Shown: positions 1-7,236 of the stretch, piece after piece
Position numbering within the stretch: position 1 is the stretch's first letter
Layout of the letters: each line of letters begins with the position of its first letter
Source of the DNA: Pyrococcus sp. NA2
GTDB taxonomy: Archaea > Methanobacteriota_B > Thermococci > Thermococcales > Thermococcaceae
Direction: 5' to 3'
Length of the DNA stretch: 64,000 nt
Assembly: GCF_000211475.1 (NCBI RefSeq)
Contig: NC_015474.1
Span: 1,302,001 to 1,366,000 of the forward strand
Translations under genes and position numbers: made by a program
The notes under the pieces: generated by a model
Seen by the model: only the letters and a program-made list of their open reading frames with translations
Databases searched by the model: none
Told to the model about the DNA's origin: nothing

Positions 1-283
1 GATTGAAAATTATCATGAAATATAAGATTAACATTATGCCTGAGATAATCAGAAAAAGTAAGTTTTTCAGTTGGCCATGCTCAGGGGGCCTTGCCAGGTA
101 GTCCTTAGTGGAGAGGGCCAGTAGGAGGAAGATTATTGCTATGAATATGTATCCAAATATGAACATTGTTACAACTATATCGACAAACTTAACATTATTG
201 TACCATACATTTGCTGTACTCCTAAGTATAAGCCCAAGGATCATAATCATCGCAATTAGGAGTACTATTGTCCTAACTTTCAC
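1..283 (-). CDS. Membrane protein, N-terminal part (truncated by window edge)
   Basis: An open frame on the minus strand runs from a GTG at 283 to the window edge without a stop. A ribosome binding site (GAGAGGTG) lies a few bases upstream of the GTG. The 94 visible codons contain three hydrophobic stretches: one at the extreme N-terminus, one around residues 38-58, and one at the visible end. A short charged loop (STKDYLARPPEHG) separates the second and third. This is an integral membrane protein that I do not recognise. It is transcribed divergently from the symporter gene at 446, so the AT-rich 284-445 interval should hold both promoters. Confidence 0.6.
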   Translation of the reverse strand, partial: MKVRTIVLLIAMIMILGLILRSTANVWYNNVKFVDIVVTMFIFGYIFIAIIFLLLALSTKDYLARPPEHGQLKNLLFLIISGIMLILYFMIIFN

Positions 284-445
284 ACTTAACACCTCTCTTG
301 TCTATCAGACAATTATTTGAGGCAAAGAGTTAAAAGATTTTATGGTAAAAAGAAATATTTCACCAGCATCAAATTTTGGACAAGTAAGTCTTAAATAGTA
401 CATCGAGTTATATTAAGGTTGAGTGTACCTCAGGAGGGAACATCG

Positions 446-1999
446 ATGGGCGGTATAATGGACTTCATCAATTGGCTCGATGGTGAAGTTTGGGGACCAC
501 CAATGATAGTTCTCTTGTTGGGTACTGGACTGCTATTGACAATAGTGCTTAAGGGAATACAGTTCAGGAGACTAGGATGGTCAATAAAATTTACATTGTT
601 TGAGGGAAGAAAGAAGACTGGGGAAGGTGATATTACACCATTTCAGGCGCTAATGGCTACAATATCTGGTACAGTTGGAATAGGAAACATCGCGGGTGTT
701 GCAACTGCGATACACGCTGGGGGTCCAGGAGCGCTGTTTTGGATGTGGATAACGGCACTGGTAGGGATGGCCACGAGGTATTCTGAAGGTCTTCTAGGAG
801 TTGCATTCAGAGGTAAGCTACCAGATGGAACAATGATAGGAGGAACGTTCAACTTCTTGGAGAGGGGATTCGCGGAGGTTAGAGGAACAGGGATTAGTAG
901 AGTTATAGCATCGGTATTCACGATACTATTTGCGATATTCCTGGCTAGAGATGGTCTTGGCTTAACAGGAGGACTCAAGATTCTAGCCTTCATTCTCGCA
1001 ATACTCTTCGCTGCATTGGGATTAGCATTGCTTAAGGAGAATTATCTACCAACAATTGGGAAGATACTTGCAGTACTATTTGCACTATTCGCCGCAATAG
1101 CTGCATTTGGAATAGGAAATATGACTCAAGCAAACTCTGTTGCTGATGCCATAAAGGCGGCGTTTGGAATTCCAGAGTGGGTAACTGGACTCGCTTTAGC
1201 TGTGCTGACGTTCATAGTTGTCATCGGTGGAATAAAGAGGATAGGTGAAGTTGCAGAGATGCTCGTTCCATTCATGGCAATAGTCTACTTCCTCTTCGCA
1301 ATAGGCGTCTGGATCAAGTTTGCTGGACAGATACCAGATGCAATAGCATTGATACTCAGGGACGCATTCACTGGAAGGGCTGTCGCTGGTGGTGCAATCG
1401 GTCAGGTGATAATCTGGGGTGTCAAGAGAGGGCTCTTCTCAAATGAAGCTGGACTTGGAACAGCTACACTTGCCCACGCTGCAGCTAAGACCGATCATCC
1501 TTCAAGACAGGCTCACGTAGCTATGCTTGGCCCATTCATTGATACATTGATTATATGCTCCCTAACTGGAATTAGCATAGTCGTTACTCAGGCTTACGCT
1601 AAATTCCCAGAGCTCAACGGAGCTCCTCTTACCCAGGCAGCATTTGCACAGGCCTTTGGACACCTAGGGGAGATCATGGTGGCTATAGGAATAATACTCT
1701 TTGCATATTCAACGATCCTTGCATGGTCATTCTATGGAAGGCAGAATGTGATGTACCTGGCTAAGTGGATAACTCAGAATCCACAGAAGTTTGCAAACCT
1801 ATATCCAAAGCTTCACCTTGTGTACAACCTCCTATTCGTGATCTTCATATACATAGGTGCGGTTAAGCCATTAGAAGAGGTCTGGAACTTCTCAGACATG
1901 ATGAATGGATTGATGGCAATTCCAAACCTGATAGGACTTATAGTGTTGTATCCGATAATTAAGCAGTACACCGAGGAGTTCATTGCCAAGAATCCATAA
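446..1999 (+). CDS. Sodium:alanine symporter, AGCS family
   Basis: This 517-residue multi-spanning protein belongs to the alanine/glycine:cation symporter family (AgcS/DagA), which imports small neutral amino acids with Na+. Visible family signatures are the FQALMATISGTVGIGNIAGVA block near residue 70, the GGAIGQVIIWGVKRGLFSNEAGLGTA block near the middle, and about ten hydrophobic segments. A TTG nine codons upstream (419) keeps the frame open, but the ribosome binding site CAGGAGGG at 431-438 lies inside that extension. It sits 7 nt before ATG 446, so I use 446. A T-rich tract follows the stop, and an aminotransferase/racemase gene starts 45 nt downstream. The pairing suggests uptake and conversion of alanine or a related amino acid. 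Family assignment is firm; the exact substrate is inferred. Confidence 0.9.
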   Translation: MGGIMDFINWLDGEVWGPPMIVLLLGTGLLLTIVLKGIQFRRLGWSIKFTLFEGRKKTGEGDITPFQALMATISGTVGIGNIAGVATAIHAGGPGALFWMWITALVGMATRYSEGLLGVAFRGKLPDGTMIGGTFNFLERGFAEVRGTGISRVIASVFTILFAIFLARDGLGLTGGLKILAFILAILFAALGLALLKENYLPTIGKILAVLFALFAAIAAFGIGNMTQANSVADAIKAAFGIPEWVTGLALAVLTFIVVIGGIKRIGEVAEMLVPFMAIVYFLFAIGVWIKFAGQIPDAIALILRDAFTGRAVAGGAIGQVIIWGVKRGLFSNEAGLGTATLAHAAAKTDHPSRQAHVAMLGPFIDTLIICSLTGISIVVTQAYAKFPELNGAPLTQAAFAQAFGHLGEIMVAIGIILFAYSTILAWSFYGRQNVMYLAKWITQNPQKFANLYPKLHLVYNLLFVIFIYIGAVKPLEEVWNFSDMMNGLMAIPNLIGLIVLYPIIKQYTEEFIAKNP

Positions 2000-2000
2000 C

Positions 2001-2028
2001 CTCTCTTTTGCCCTTTTTTCCTCTTTTA
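2001..2028 (+). terminator. T-rich terminator-like tract after the symporter
   Basis: Directly after the symporter stop the + strand carries consecutive pyrimidine/T runs (four to six T each). This is typical of archaeal RNA polymerase termination signals. The next gene's Shine-Dalgarno (GAGGTGAT) follows immediately, so read-through is possible. Sequence-only call. Confidence 0.4.
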
Positions 2029-2044
2029 GAGGAGGTGATTTGAG

Positions 2045-3418
2045 ATGGATTATCCAAAGATAGTTGTCACTCCCCCAGGCCCCAGGGCCAAGAAACTCAT
2101 TGAGAGAGAAAAGAAGGTCATGTCAACTGGAATTGGAGTTAAGCTATTTCCTTTAGTCCCAAAAAGGGGTTTTGGACCTTTCATTGAGGATGTAGATGGA
2201 AACGTTTTTATAGACTTCCTTGCTGGAGCTGCAGCAGCATCGACAGGTTATTCTCACCCAAAGCTCGTTGAAGCTGTTAAAGAGCAGGTAGAAAGGATAC
2301 AGCACTCGATGATAGGATACACTCACAGCGAGAGGGCTATAAGGGTTGCGGAAAAACTTGTTGAGATATCCTCCATAAGGAATCCAAAGGTCATATTCGG
2401 ACTAAGTGGTAGCGATGCAGTAGACATGGCAATAAAGGTAGCCAAATTCTCAACGAGGAGGCCGTGGATAATAGCGTTCATAGGGGCTTACCATGGGCAG
2501 ACCATAGGAGCAACGTCAGTAGCATCCTTCCAGGTTTCTCAGAAAAGAGGGTACTCTCCATTGATGCCAAATGTCTTCTGGATACCATATCCAAATCCTT
2601 TCAGGAATCCATGGGGAATCGATGGTTATGAGAACCCCGATGAACTAATAAATAGGGTTCTTGATTACCTAGAGTACTACGTGTTCTCTCATGTAGTTCC
2701 TCCTGATGAAGTGGCTGCCCTTTTTGCTGAGCCAATCCAAGGAGATGCTGGAATAGTAGTTCCACCGGAGAAGTTCTTTAGGGAATTGAAGAAGGTACTG
2801 GATGAGTATGGGATACTCCTAGTTATGGACGAAGTTCAGACTGGAATAGGAAGAACGGGGAAGTGGTGGGGTAGTGAGTGGTTTGACGTAACTCCTGACA
2901 TGATAATATTTGGGAAGGGAGTTGCCAGTGGAATGGGACTGAGTGGAGTGATAGGCAGAGGGGATATCATGGACATAACAAGTGGATCAGCCCTTTTAAC
3001 ACCTGCAGCAAATCCAGTAATTTCTGCTGCGGCTGAGGCTACGCTAAACATAATTGAGGAGGAGAATCTCTTGAGCAATGCCCTTAAAGTTGGAGAATTC
3101 ATAATGAGGAGACTCAAGGAATTACAAGAGAAATTTGAGATAATAGGAGATGTTAGAGGGAAGGGATTGATGATAGGAGTTGAAATAGTCAAGGAGGGGA
3201 ATAAACCAGACCCTGAAATGACAGGAAAAATATGCTGGAGGGCCTTTGAGCTGGGATTGATATTGCCAAGTTATGGGATGTTTGGAAACGTCATAAGAAT
3301 AACGCCTCCACTCGTGTTAACCCAGGAAGTCGCTGAAAAGGCCTTAGAGATAATTGAAAGGGCAATGAAGGATGCAATTTCAGGGAAAGTCAGTCATAAG
3401 GTGGTAACTTGGCATTAG
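2045..3418 (+). CDS. Class III PLP aminotransferase / amino-acid racemase family
   Basis: The 457-residue protein is a fold-type I PLP enzyme of aminotransferase class III (GabT/ornithine aminotransferase group). Visible landmarks are the FGLSGSDAVDMAIK phosphate-binding segment (around residue 120), GAYHGQTIGA, the LLVMDEVQTGIGRTGK block with the PLP-pyridine Asp, and FGKGVASG with the Schiff-base Lys near residue 295. ATG 2045 follows GGAGGTGATTTGAG. In Pyrococcus this clade includes characterised amino-acid racemases as well as true aminotransferases, so naming it a 4-aminobutyrate transaminase would be unsafe. Its position 45 nt behind an alanine symporter favours alanine or another small amino acid as substrate; that is inference. 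It converges tail-to-tail with the MBF1-like gene with no gap. Confidence 0.85.
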   Translation: MDYPKIVVTPPGPRAKKLIEREKKVMSTGIGVKLFPLVPKRGFGPFIEDVDGNVFIDFLAGAAAASTGYSHPKLVEAVKEQVERIQHSMIGYTHSERAIRVAEKLVEISSIRNPKVIFGLSGSDAVDMAIKVAKFSTRRPWIIAFIGAYHGQTIGATSVASFQVSQKRGYSPLMPNVFWIPYPNPFRNPWGIDGYENPDELINRVLDYLEYYVFSHVVPPDEVAALFAEPIQGDAGIVVPPEKFFRELKKVLDEYGILLVMDEVQTGIGRTGKWWGSEWFDVTPDMIIFGKGVASGMGLSGVIGRGDIMDITSGSALLTPAANPVISAAAEATLNIIEEENLLSNALKVGEFIMRRLKELQEKFEIIGDVRGKGLMIGVEIVKEGNKPDPEMTGKICWRAFELGLILPSYGMFGNVIRITPPLVLTQEVAEKALEIIERAMKDAISGKVSHKVVTWH

Positions 3419-3952
3419 CTATTTCTTTCTCTTCTTTATCTTTATCCTCGCAACATCTCCAAGCGTTGGAACGTAATCCTTGGGTATCGTTGGCCTCTCC
3501 TCAAATTCAGCTTCAACCTTCTCAATTAGCTTTATCTTGAAGAACTTCTCAAGTTTTCTTGCCTCCTCTATCGTTGGCATATACTCTCCATGTGCTATCC
3601 TCCTAAGGACATTGACAGAGAGGCCAACTTTATGTGATAATTCCTCATAACTTAATCCACTCTTCCTGATGGCTTCCATAACCCTCTCAGCATAATCCTC
3701 AACTATATCCTCCGTTATTAATGGTCTTTCCCTTCTGTAGGTGGGCTTAGGTTTTGGAGTAGATATTCTCCTCACCGGTTCTCTCCTCGGCATTATACTA
3801 AAGGTTCCAGGTTTTCTTCCGTACTTCCTATAACAATCATCACAAACAAGAAGTTCAGCCCCCTCTATCCTTACAACATGACCTTCCCCAACGATTTCTC
3901 TACCGCATAACTCACAATACCTTGGCTTGGCCTTTGCCATAACGTTCCCCAT
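3419..3952 (-). CDS. Multiprotein bridging factor-like protein (Zn ribbon + HTH)
   Basis: The 177-residue protein has an N-terminal zinc ribbon (CELCG ... CDDC, residues ~13-40), a basic proline-rich linker, and a C-terminal Cro/CI-type helix-turn-helix (SYEELSHKVGLSVNVLRRIAHGEYMP, ~100-126). This is the layout of archaeal aMBF1 (TIGR00270 family), which associates with ribosomes and the basal transcription machinery. An in-frame ATG four codons in (MAKAKP, at 3940), preceded by GGGGA, may be the true start. The gene is divergent from a C/D box RNA and the DNA glycosylase gene, sharing the short AT-rich interval 3953-3989. Domain calls are from visible motifs. Confidence 0.85.
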   Translation of the reverse strand: MGNVMAKAKPRYCELCGREIVGEGHVVRIEGAELLVCDDCYRKYGRKPGTFSIMPRREPVRRISTPKPKPTYRRERPLITEDIVEDYAERVMEAIRKSGLSYEELSHKVGLSVNVLRRIAHGEYMPTIEEARKLEKFFKIKLIEKVEAEFEERPTIPKDYVPTLGDVARIKIKKRKK

Positions 3953-3989
3953 TAAGGCTTTTAAATTGGATTATTAAAAACTCTACGGT

Positions 3990-4046
3990 CTGCGATGATG
4001 ACAGCGAACTGCGCTGAATTAAGGATGAGAATTCAAAGCTGAGCAG
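3990..4046 (+). ncRNA. C/D box sRNA (2'-O-methylation guide), candidate
   Basis: All elements of an archaeal C/D box guide RNA are present in order. There is a terminal stem arm CTGC (3990-3993), box C ATGATGA (3995-4001), a 12-nt guide (4002-4013) and box D' CTGA (4014-4017). A 4-nt spacer precedes box C' AGGATGA (4022-4028, one mismatch), followed by a 10-nt guide (4029-4038), box D CTGA (4039-4042) and the complementary stem arm GCAG (4043-4046). Such RNAs with L7Ae, Nop5 and fibrillarin direct rRNA or tRNA ribose methylation. Predicted targets contain CGCAGUUCG (D' guide) and CUUUGAAUUC (D guide). The 3' end abuts the Shine-Dalgarno of the glycosylase gene at 4056. Expression is not shown by sequence. 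Confidence 0.75.
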
Positions 4047-4055
4047 GTGAATACA

Positions 4056-4868
4056 ATGATAAGTCTTGAAAAGACAACCAACGAAATGATAAAGAACGGA
4101 ACTTGGAGATACAAAGATGGGATATTCTGGCAAGCTCTTCCATTTGGGATAGTTGGATTTGACGGGAATGATTTTATAATTCCAGATGAATTGAGCAGAA
4201 GGGAAAAGAAAATTGCAAAAGACAAGATTAAGTTTATTTTAGGCCTTGACACTGATCTAGACTCCTTCTATTCTGAGATAAGTGACTCAAGGTTTTCCTT
4301 CTTGATAGATGAATTTTATGGTCTGACGATTCCAGCGGCACCTAATGTGTATCAGGCTATCGTTGAAGTCATAGCCCAACAACAGGTGAGTTTTGAGTTT
4401 GCTCAGAAGACGATATTCAATTTAGTTAGGCTCATCAATAGGAGGGTCAAGGATTTATATTTATTTCCTAACCCAGAAGATGTTCTGAACTTGGGCGAAA
4501 AGATTAAAGAGGCAAAACTCGGATACAGGGCTAATTACATACTCTCAATAACCAGAGAATACCTAAATGGAAAATTTGAGAACATTGAGAAAATGGATGA
4601 TGAGGAAGCGATAAGGTATTTAACAAAGTTTAGAGGGGTAGGAAAGTGGAGTGCTGAGCTGTTCCTTATGTATGGACTTAGAAGGAACGTTTATCCAGCA
4701 GGTGACCTCGGACTAAGGAGAGGGATAGCTAAGATATTCGGTCTCAATCCAAAAGAAGTAAAGGAGAGACAAGTTAGGGAGATCATTGAACCATACGGCA
4801 AATGGAAGAGCTTGCTTGCCTTCTACATACTATGCTATGATAGAAAAACGGAGGGGATGAGAAGATGA
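4056..4868 (+). CDS. AlkA/OGG-like DNA glycosylase (HhH-GPD)
   Basis: The 270-residue protein is a helix-hairpin-helix GPD DNA glycosylase of the AlkA type, a base-excision repair enzyme. The EVIAQQQVSFEFAQK segment, the hairpin LTKFRGVGKWSAELFL (around residue 200) and the following VYPAGDLGLRRG with the catalytic Asp are characteristic. No C-terminal four-cysteine iron-sulfur motif is seen, which argues against the EndoIII/MutY branch. A GTG at 4047 lies in frame but sits within the Shine-Dalgarno AGGTGA, so ATG 4056 is preferred. The stop overlaps the MazG start by 4 nt, indicating an operon. Substrate (alkylated or oxidised/deaminated purine) cannot be decided from sequence. Confidence 0.82.
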   Translation: MISLEKTTNEMIKNGTWRYKDGIFWQALPFGIVGFDGNDFIIPDELSRREKKIAKDKIKFILGLDTDLDSFYSEISDSRFSFLIDEFYGLTIPAAPNVYQAIVEVIAQQQVSFEFAQKTIFNLVRLINRRVKDLYLFPNPEDVLNLGEKIKEAKLGYRANYILSITREYLNGKFENIEKMDDEEAIRYLTKFRGVGKWSAELFLMYGLRRNVYPAGDLGLRRGIAKIFGLNPKEVKERQVREIIEPYGKWKSLLAFYILCYDRKTEGMRR

Positions 4869-5152
4869 GAATCAGTGAGTTCCAGGAGATGATAAGGGAG
4901 ATATATTATCACAAGGATAAGAAGAGGGGAGTTGAGAAAACTTTCTTTTGGTTTGTGGAGGAGGTTGGTGAACTTGCAGAGGCCTTAAGGAAAAACGATA
5001 GGAAAGCCCTAGAAGAAGAGTTTGCGGATGTTTTGGCTTGGTTGGCTAGTCTAGCAAACCTAGTAGGGGTGGACCTAGAAGAGGCGGCCAAGAAGAAATA
5101 TCCTGGAGTCTGCCCTTATTGTGGCAAAAAGCCTTGTGAGTGTGAAGAATAA
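4865..5152 (+). CDS. MazG-like nucleotide pyrophosphohydrolase with zinc knuckle
   Basis: This 95-residue protein carries the MazG/NTP-PPase metal-binding signature. EEVGELAEAL (near residue 32) is followed by EEEFADVLAWL (near residue 50), supplying the EExxE and ExxD acidic ligands for Mg2+. These enzymes hydrolyse non-canonical or excess (d)NTPs to NMP and pyrophosphate. A short C-terminal CPYCGKKPCEC tail looks like a small zinc-binding knuckle. It overlaps the upstream glycosylase gene by 4 nt (ATGA). The two together suggest a DNA-damage and nucleotide-pool sanitation unit; that coupling is inferred from overlap only. Confidence 0.85.
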   Translation: MRISEFQEMIREIYYHKDKKRGVEKTFFWFVEEVGELAEALRKNDRKALEEEFADVLAWLASLANLVGVDLEEAAKKKYPGVCPYCGKKPCECEE

Positions 5153-7236
5153 TGTGGATCCCTCTCATTTCCATGTTCTTTGCCCTTCTGATTTTCACAA
5201 AAAATCCATGGGCCTTACTTATTTCTTCAATATACTTTGGATTTTTAATTGGCTTAAGATTCTTGAACTTGAATGGAGAAGATTTAGCTCTTATATCTCC
5301 GGGGATTGGTTTTTCAGCAATAATAATCCTAGTAGCAATTCTTAGTAGATTAAAAATTCCAGTTGTAGCTATTTATCCTGTTGTCGTGTTGTTGATGTTC
5401 CTTTTGTCATTCACTTCAAGGGATCATAAATTTAGGAGTATCAATATTAAGACACTGCGTGTCTTAACTCTAGCTTCATTTTTAGCCCTTATAGTTCGCA
5501 ATTTCTTCTTTCTCCTTCCAGATTACAGAGCTGCGGATACTTGGTTTCATGGTTCTAAGGTTAGAATGATAATCGATTCTGGAAGCCTCTACTTTACACA
5601 GGTTCCCAGGTACTTTAGTGGGAGTATAGTATCGTACCCCCCGGGCTATCATGCCCTGGTGTTTTACCTCTCTGGAAGTGTTTCTCGAAATATAATCTAT
5701 GCCATGAATACCCTGAGAATCTTTGAGTTCATATATCTCCCAGTTGCAACGTATCTTATTGCAAAGGAGATTGAGAGAAGAGTTGGTTACTTTGCGGCAC
5801 TAATAGTGCCTTTTTCAGCTCTCTACTATTATTTTGTCCAGTATGCTCTGTTGCCTTCCTTCTTTAATTATTTGCTCTTTCTCTTTGCTGTGTTCTTATT
5901 TGTTAAGAGTTTCAGTGGACAAGTCAACCCAATAGTTGTGGGCGTTGTATCTGGGGTTGTTCTCCTAGTTCATCCCTACCAGTTCATAGCACTTCAGATA
6001 TTCTTGATGACCTATTCTCTTCTAACTAGGAATTTTAGAGTATTTACAATCCAATTGGTCACTTCTCTCGTAATTTTTTCTGTTTTCTACCCATCTCCCG
6101 AAAACTATGCATCAAAAAGCCTTACTCTGCATTCTACATATTCCAATAAAGATAACTTGGATTTCATATTAAGCCTACTTGACTACTCTTTCTTGGATAA
6201 TGGACAGGCTCTCTTGGGCTTGTTCTTTGTTTCAGGAGTAGTTTACTCTATTTTGAGGGGAAATACTCTAGTTAGAACAATAACACTAACTTTTCTAGCT
6301 GTCTTTTTGGCTACCCTTAACAAAGTTTGGCCGAACTTTCACATTCCTGTGATCTCGGCAATTTGGAACTCAGAAAGAACATTCATGCTTGCGACTCCAT
6401 TGATTCCAATAATTGAAGGATTTGGCCTTTCAATAATAAAGAGAAGGAAATTAGCATGTATTCTACTTGGAGCATCCCTCGTTCTTGCTTATCCTTTCGT
6501 TAGAATTGAACATTTAGCTAGTGAGTCCTCGTATCTTCTCGATGATGAAGTCGTTGACTTCATTGAAAACGTCAGCAAAATCGTGAAAGGGGAAATAGGA
6601 ACTGCATGCATTTTTGATTCTGGAAGGTGGATACCAATTCTAACAAATGTCAAGATCTCTTGCATATCAGGGAAAGACAGACCTAAATACGTTTACCTCG
6701 ACACCAGGGGGGCAGGGGAACTTGAACCCTATCCTCTTAATTTAGAAGAATTCTACATGAACTATAGAGTTATCCTCTTCAAAAGAGGATTGTGGCTTAT
6801 GGAAAAAGGTAAGGGAACACTTTCCAAAGAAGTGTGCTCCTATTATCTACCTAGCTCAAATGAGATATCGTGGCTAAGATCAACAAATCATTTCGTGTAT
6901 GGATGGATAATTAAGAACTATGCTGCCCAAAAATTAAGATTAAGTAAGTATCCATATGCAATTTCTGTTTCCAATGTTTCCGTAGTCGCCTTTTGCTCAA
7001 ATAAGTACTATTCTGGATTTAACATAGAATTAGGCGGTACTCCTGGTTATACTCTCTCCTTATTCTTGGATGGAGACTACCTGGGAAGTTATAGGTTCAA
7101 TAAAACTGGAGCCTTGAGTGTTAATGTAACGAAATTGATAAGTCCCGGTTTTCATTTTCTGAGAATAGAATGTGAGGAGTGCAGTTACAAACATCCATTA
7201 GGATTGAAAAGGGTGGTGTTCTATGAACATAAATAG
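5152..7236 (+). CDS. Large polytopic membrane protein, GT-C glycosyltransferase-like
   Basis: The 694-residue protein begins with about a dozen hydrophobic segments up to roughly residue 450, followed by a ~240-residue extracellular-type domain. A DYRAADTWFHG motif in an early extramembrane loop resembles the acidic catalytic loop of GT-C lipid-linked-sugar transferases; it is not the WWDYG motif of AglB. The start codon shares one base with the MazG stop, and the 3' end overlaps the next gene by 14 nt, so the two membrane genes are surely co-transcribed. A role in surface glycan or glycolipid assembly is likely but not proven. Another possibility is a membrane protein of unknown function with a GT-C-like topology. 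Confidence 0.65.
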   Translation: MWIPLISMFFALLIFTKNPWALLISSIYFGFLIGLRFLNLNGEDLALISPGIGFSAIIILVAILSRLKIPVVAIYPVVVLLMFLLSFTSRDHKFRSINIKTLRVLTLASFLALIVRNFFFLLPDYRAADTWFHGSKVRMIIDSGSLYFTQVPRYFSGSIVSYPPGYHALVFYLSGSVSRNIIYAMNTLRIFEFIYLPVATYLIAKEIERRVGYFAALIVPFSALYYYFVQYALLPSFFNYLLFLFAVFLFVKSFSGQVNPIVVGVVSGVVLLVHPYQFIALQIFLMTYSLLTRNFRVFTIQLVTSLVIFSVFYPSPENYASKSLTLHSTYSNKDNLDFILSLLDYSFLDNGQALLGLFFVSGVVYSILRGNTLVRTITLTFLAVFLATLNKVWPNFHIPVISAIWNSERTFMLATPLIPIIEGFGLSIIKRRKLACILLGASLVLAYPFVRIEHLASESSYLLDDEVVDFIENVSKIVKGEIGTACIFDSGRWIPILTNVKISCISGKDRPKYVYLDTRGAGELEPYPLNLEEFYMNYRVILFKRGLWLMEKGKGTLSKEVCSYYLPSSNEISWLRSTNHFVYGWIIKNYAAQKLRLSKYPYAISVSNVSVVAFCSNKYYSGFNIELGGTPGYTLSLFLDGDYLGSYRFNKTGALSVNVTKLISPGFHFLRIECEECSYKHPLGLKRVVFYEHK

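Noticed and set aside
419-445. Longer N-terminus of the symporter from TTG 419
   Set aside because: The Shine-Dalgarno lies inside this extension and points to ATG 446.
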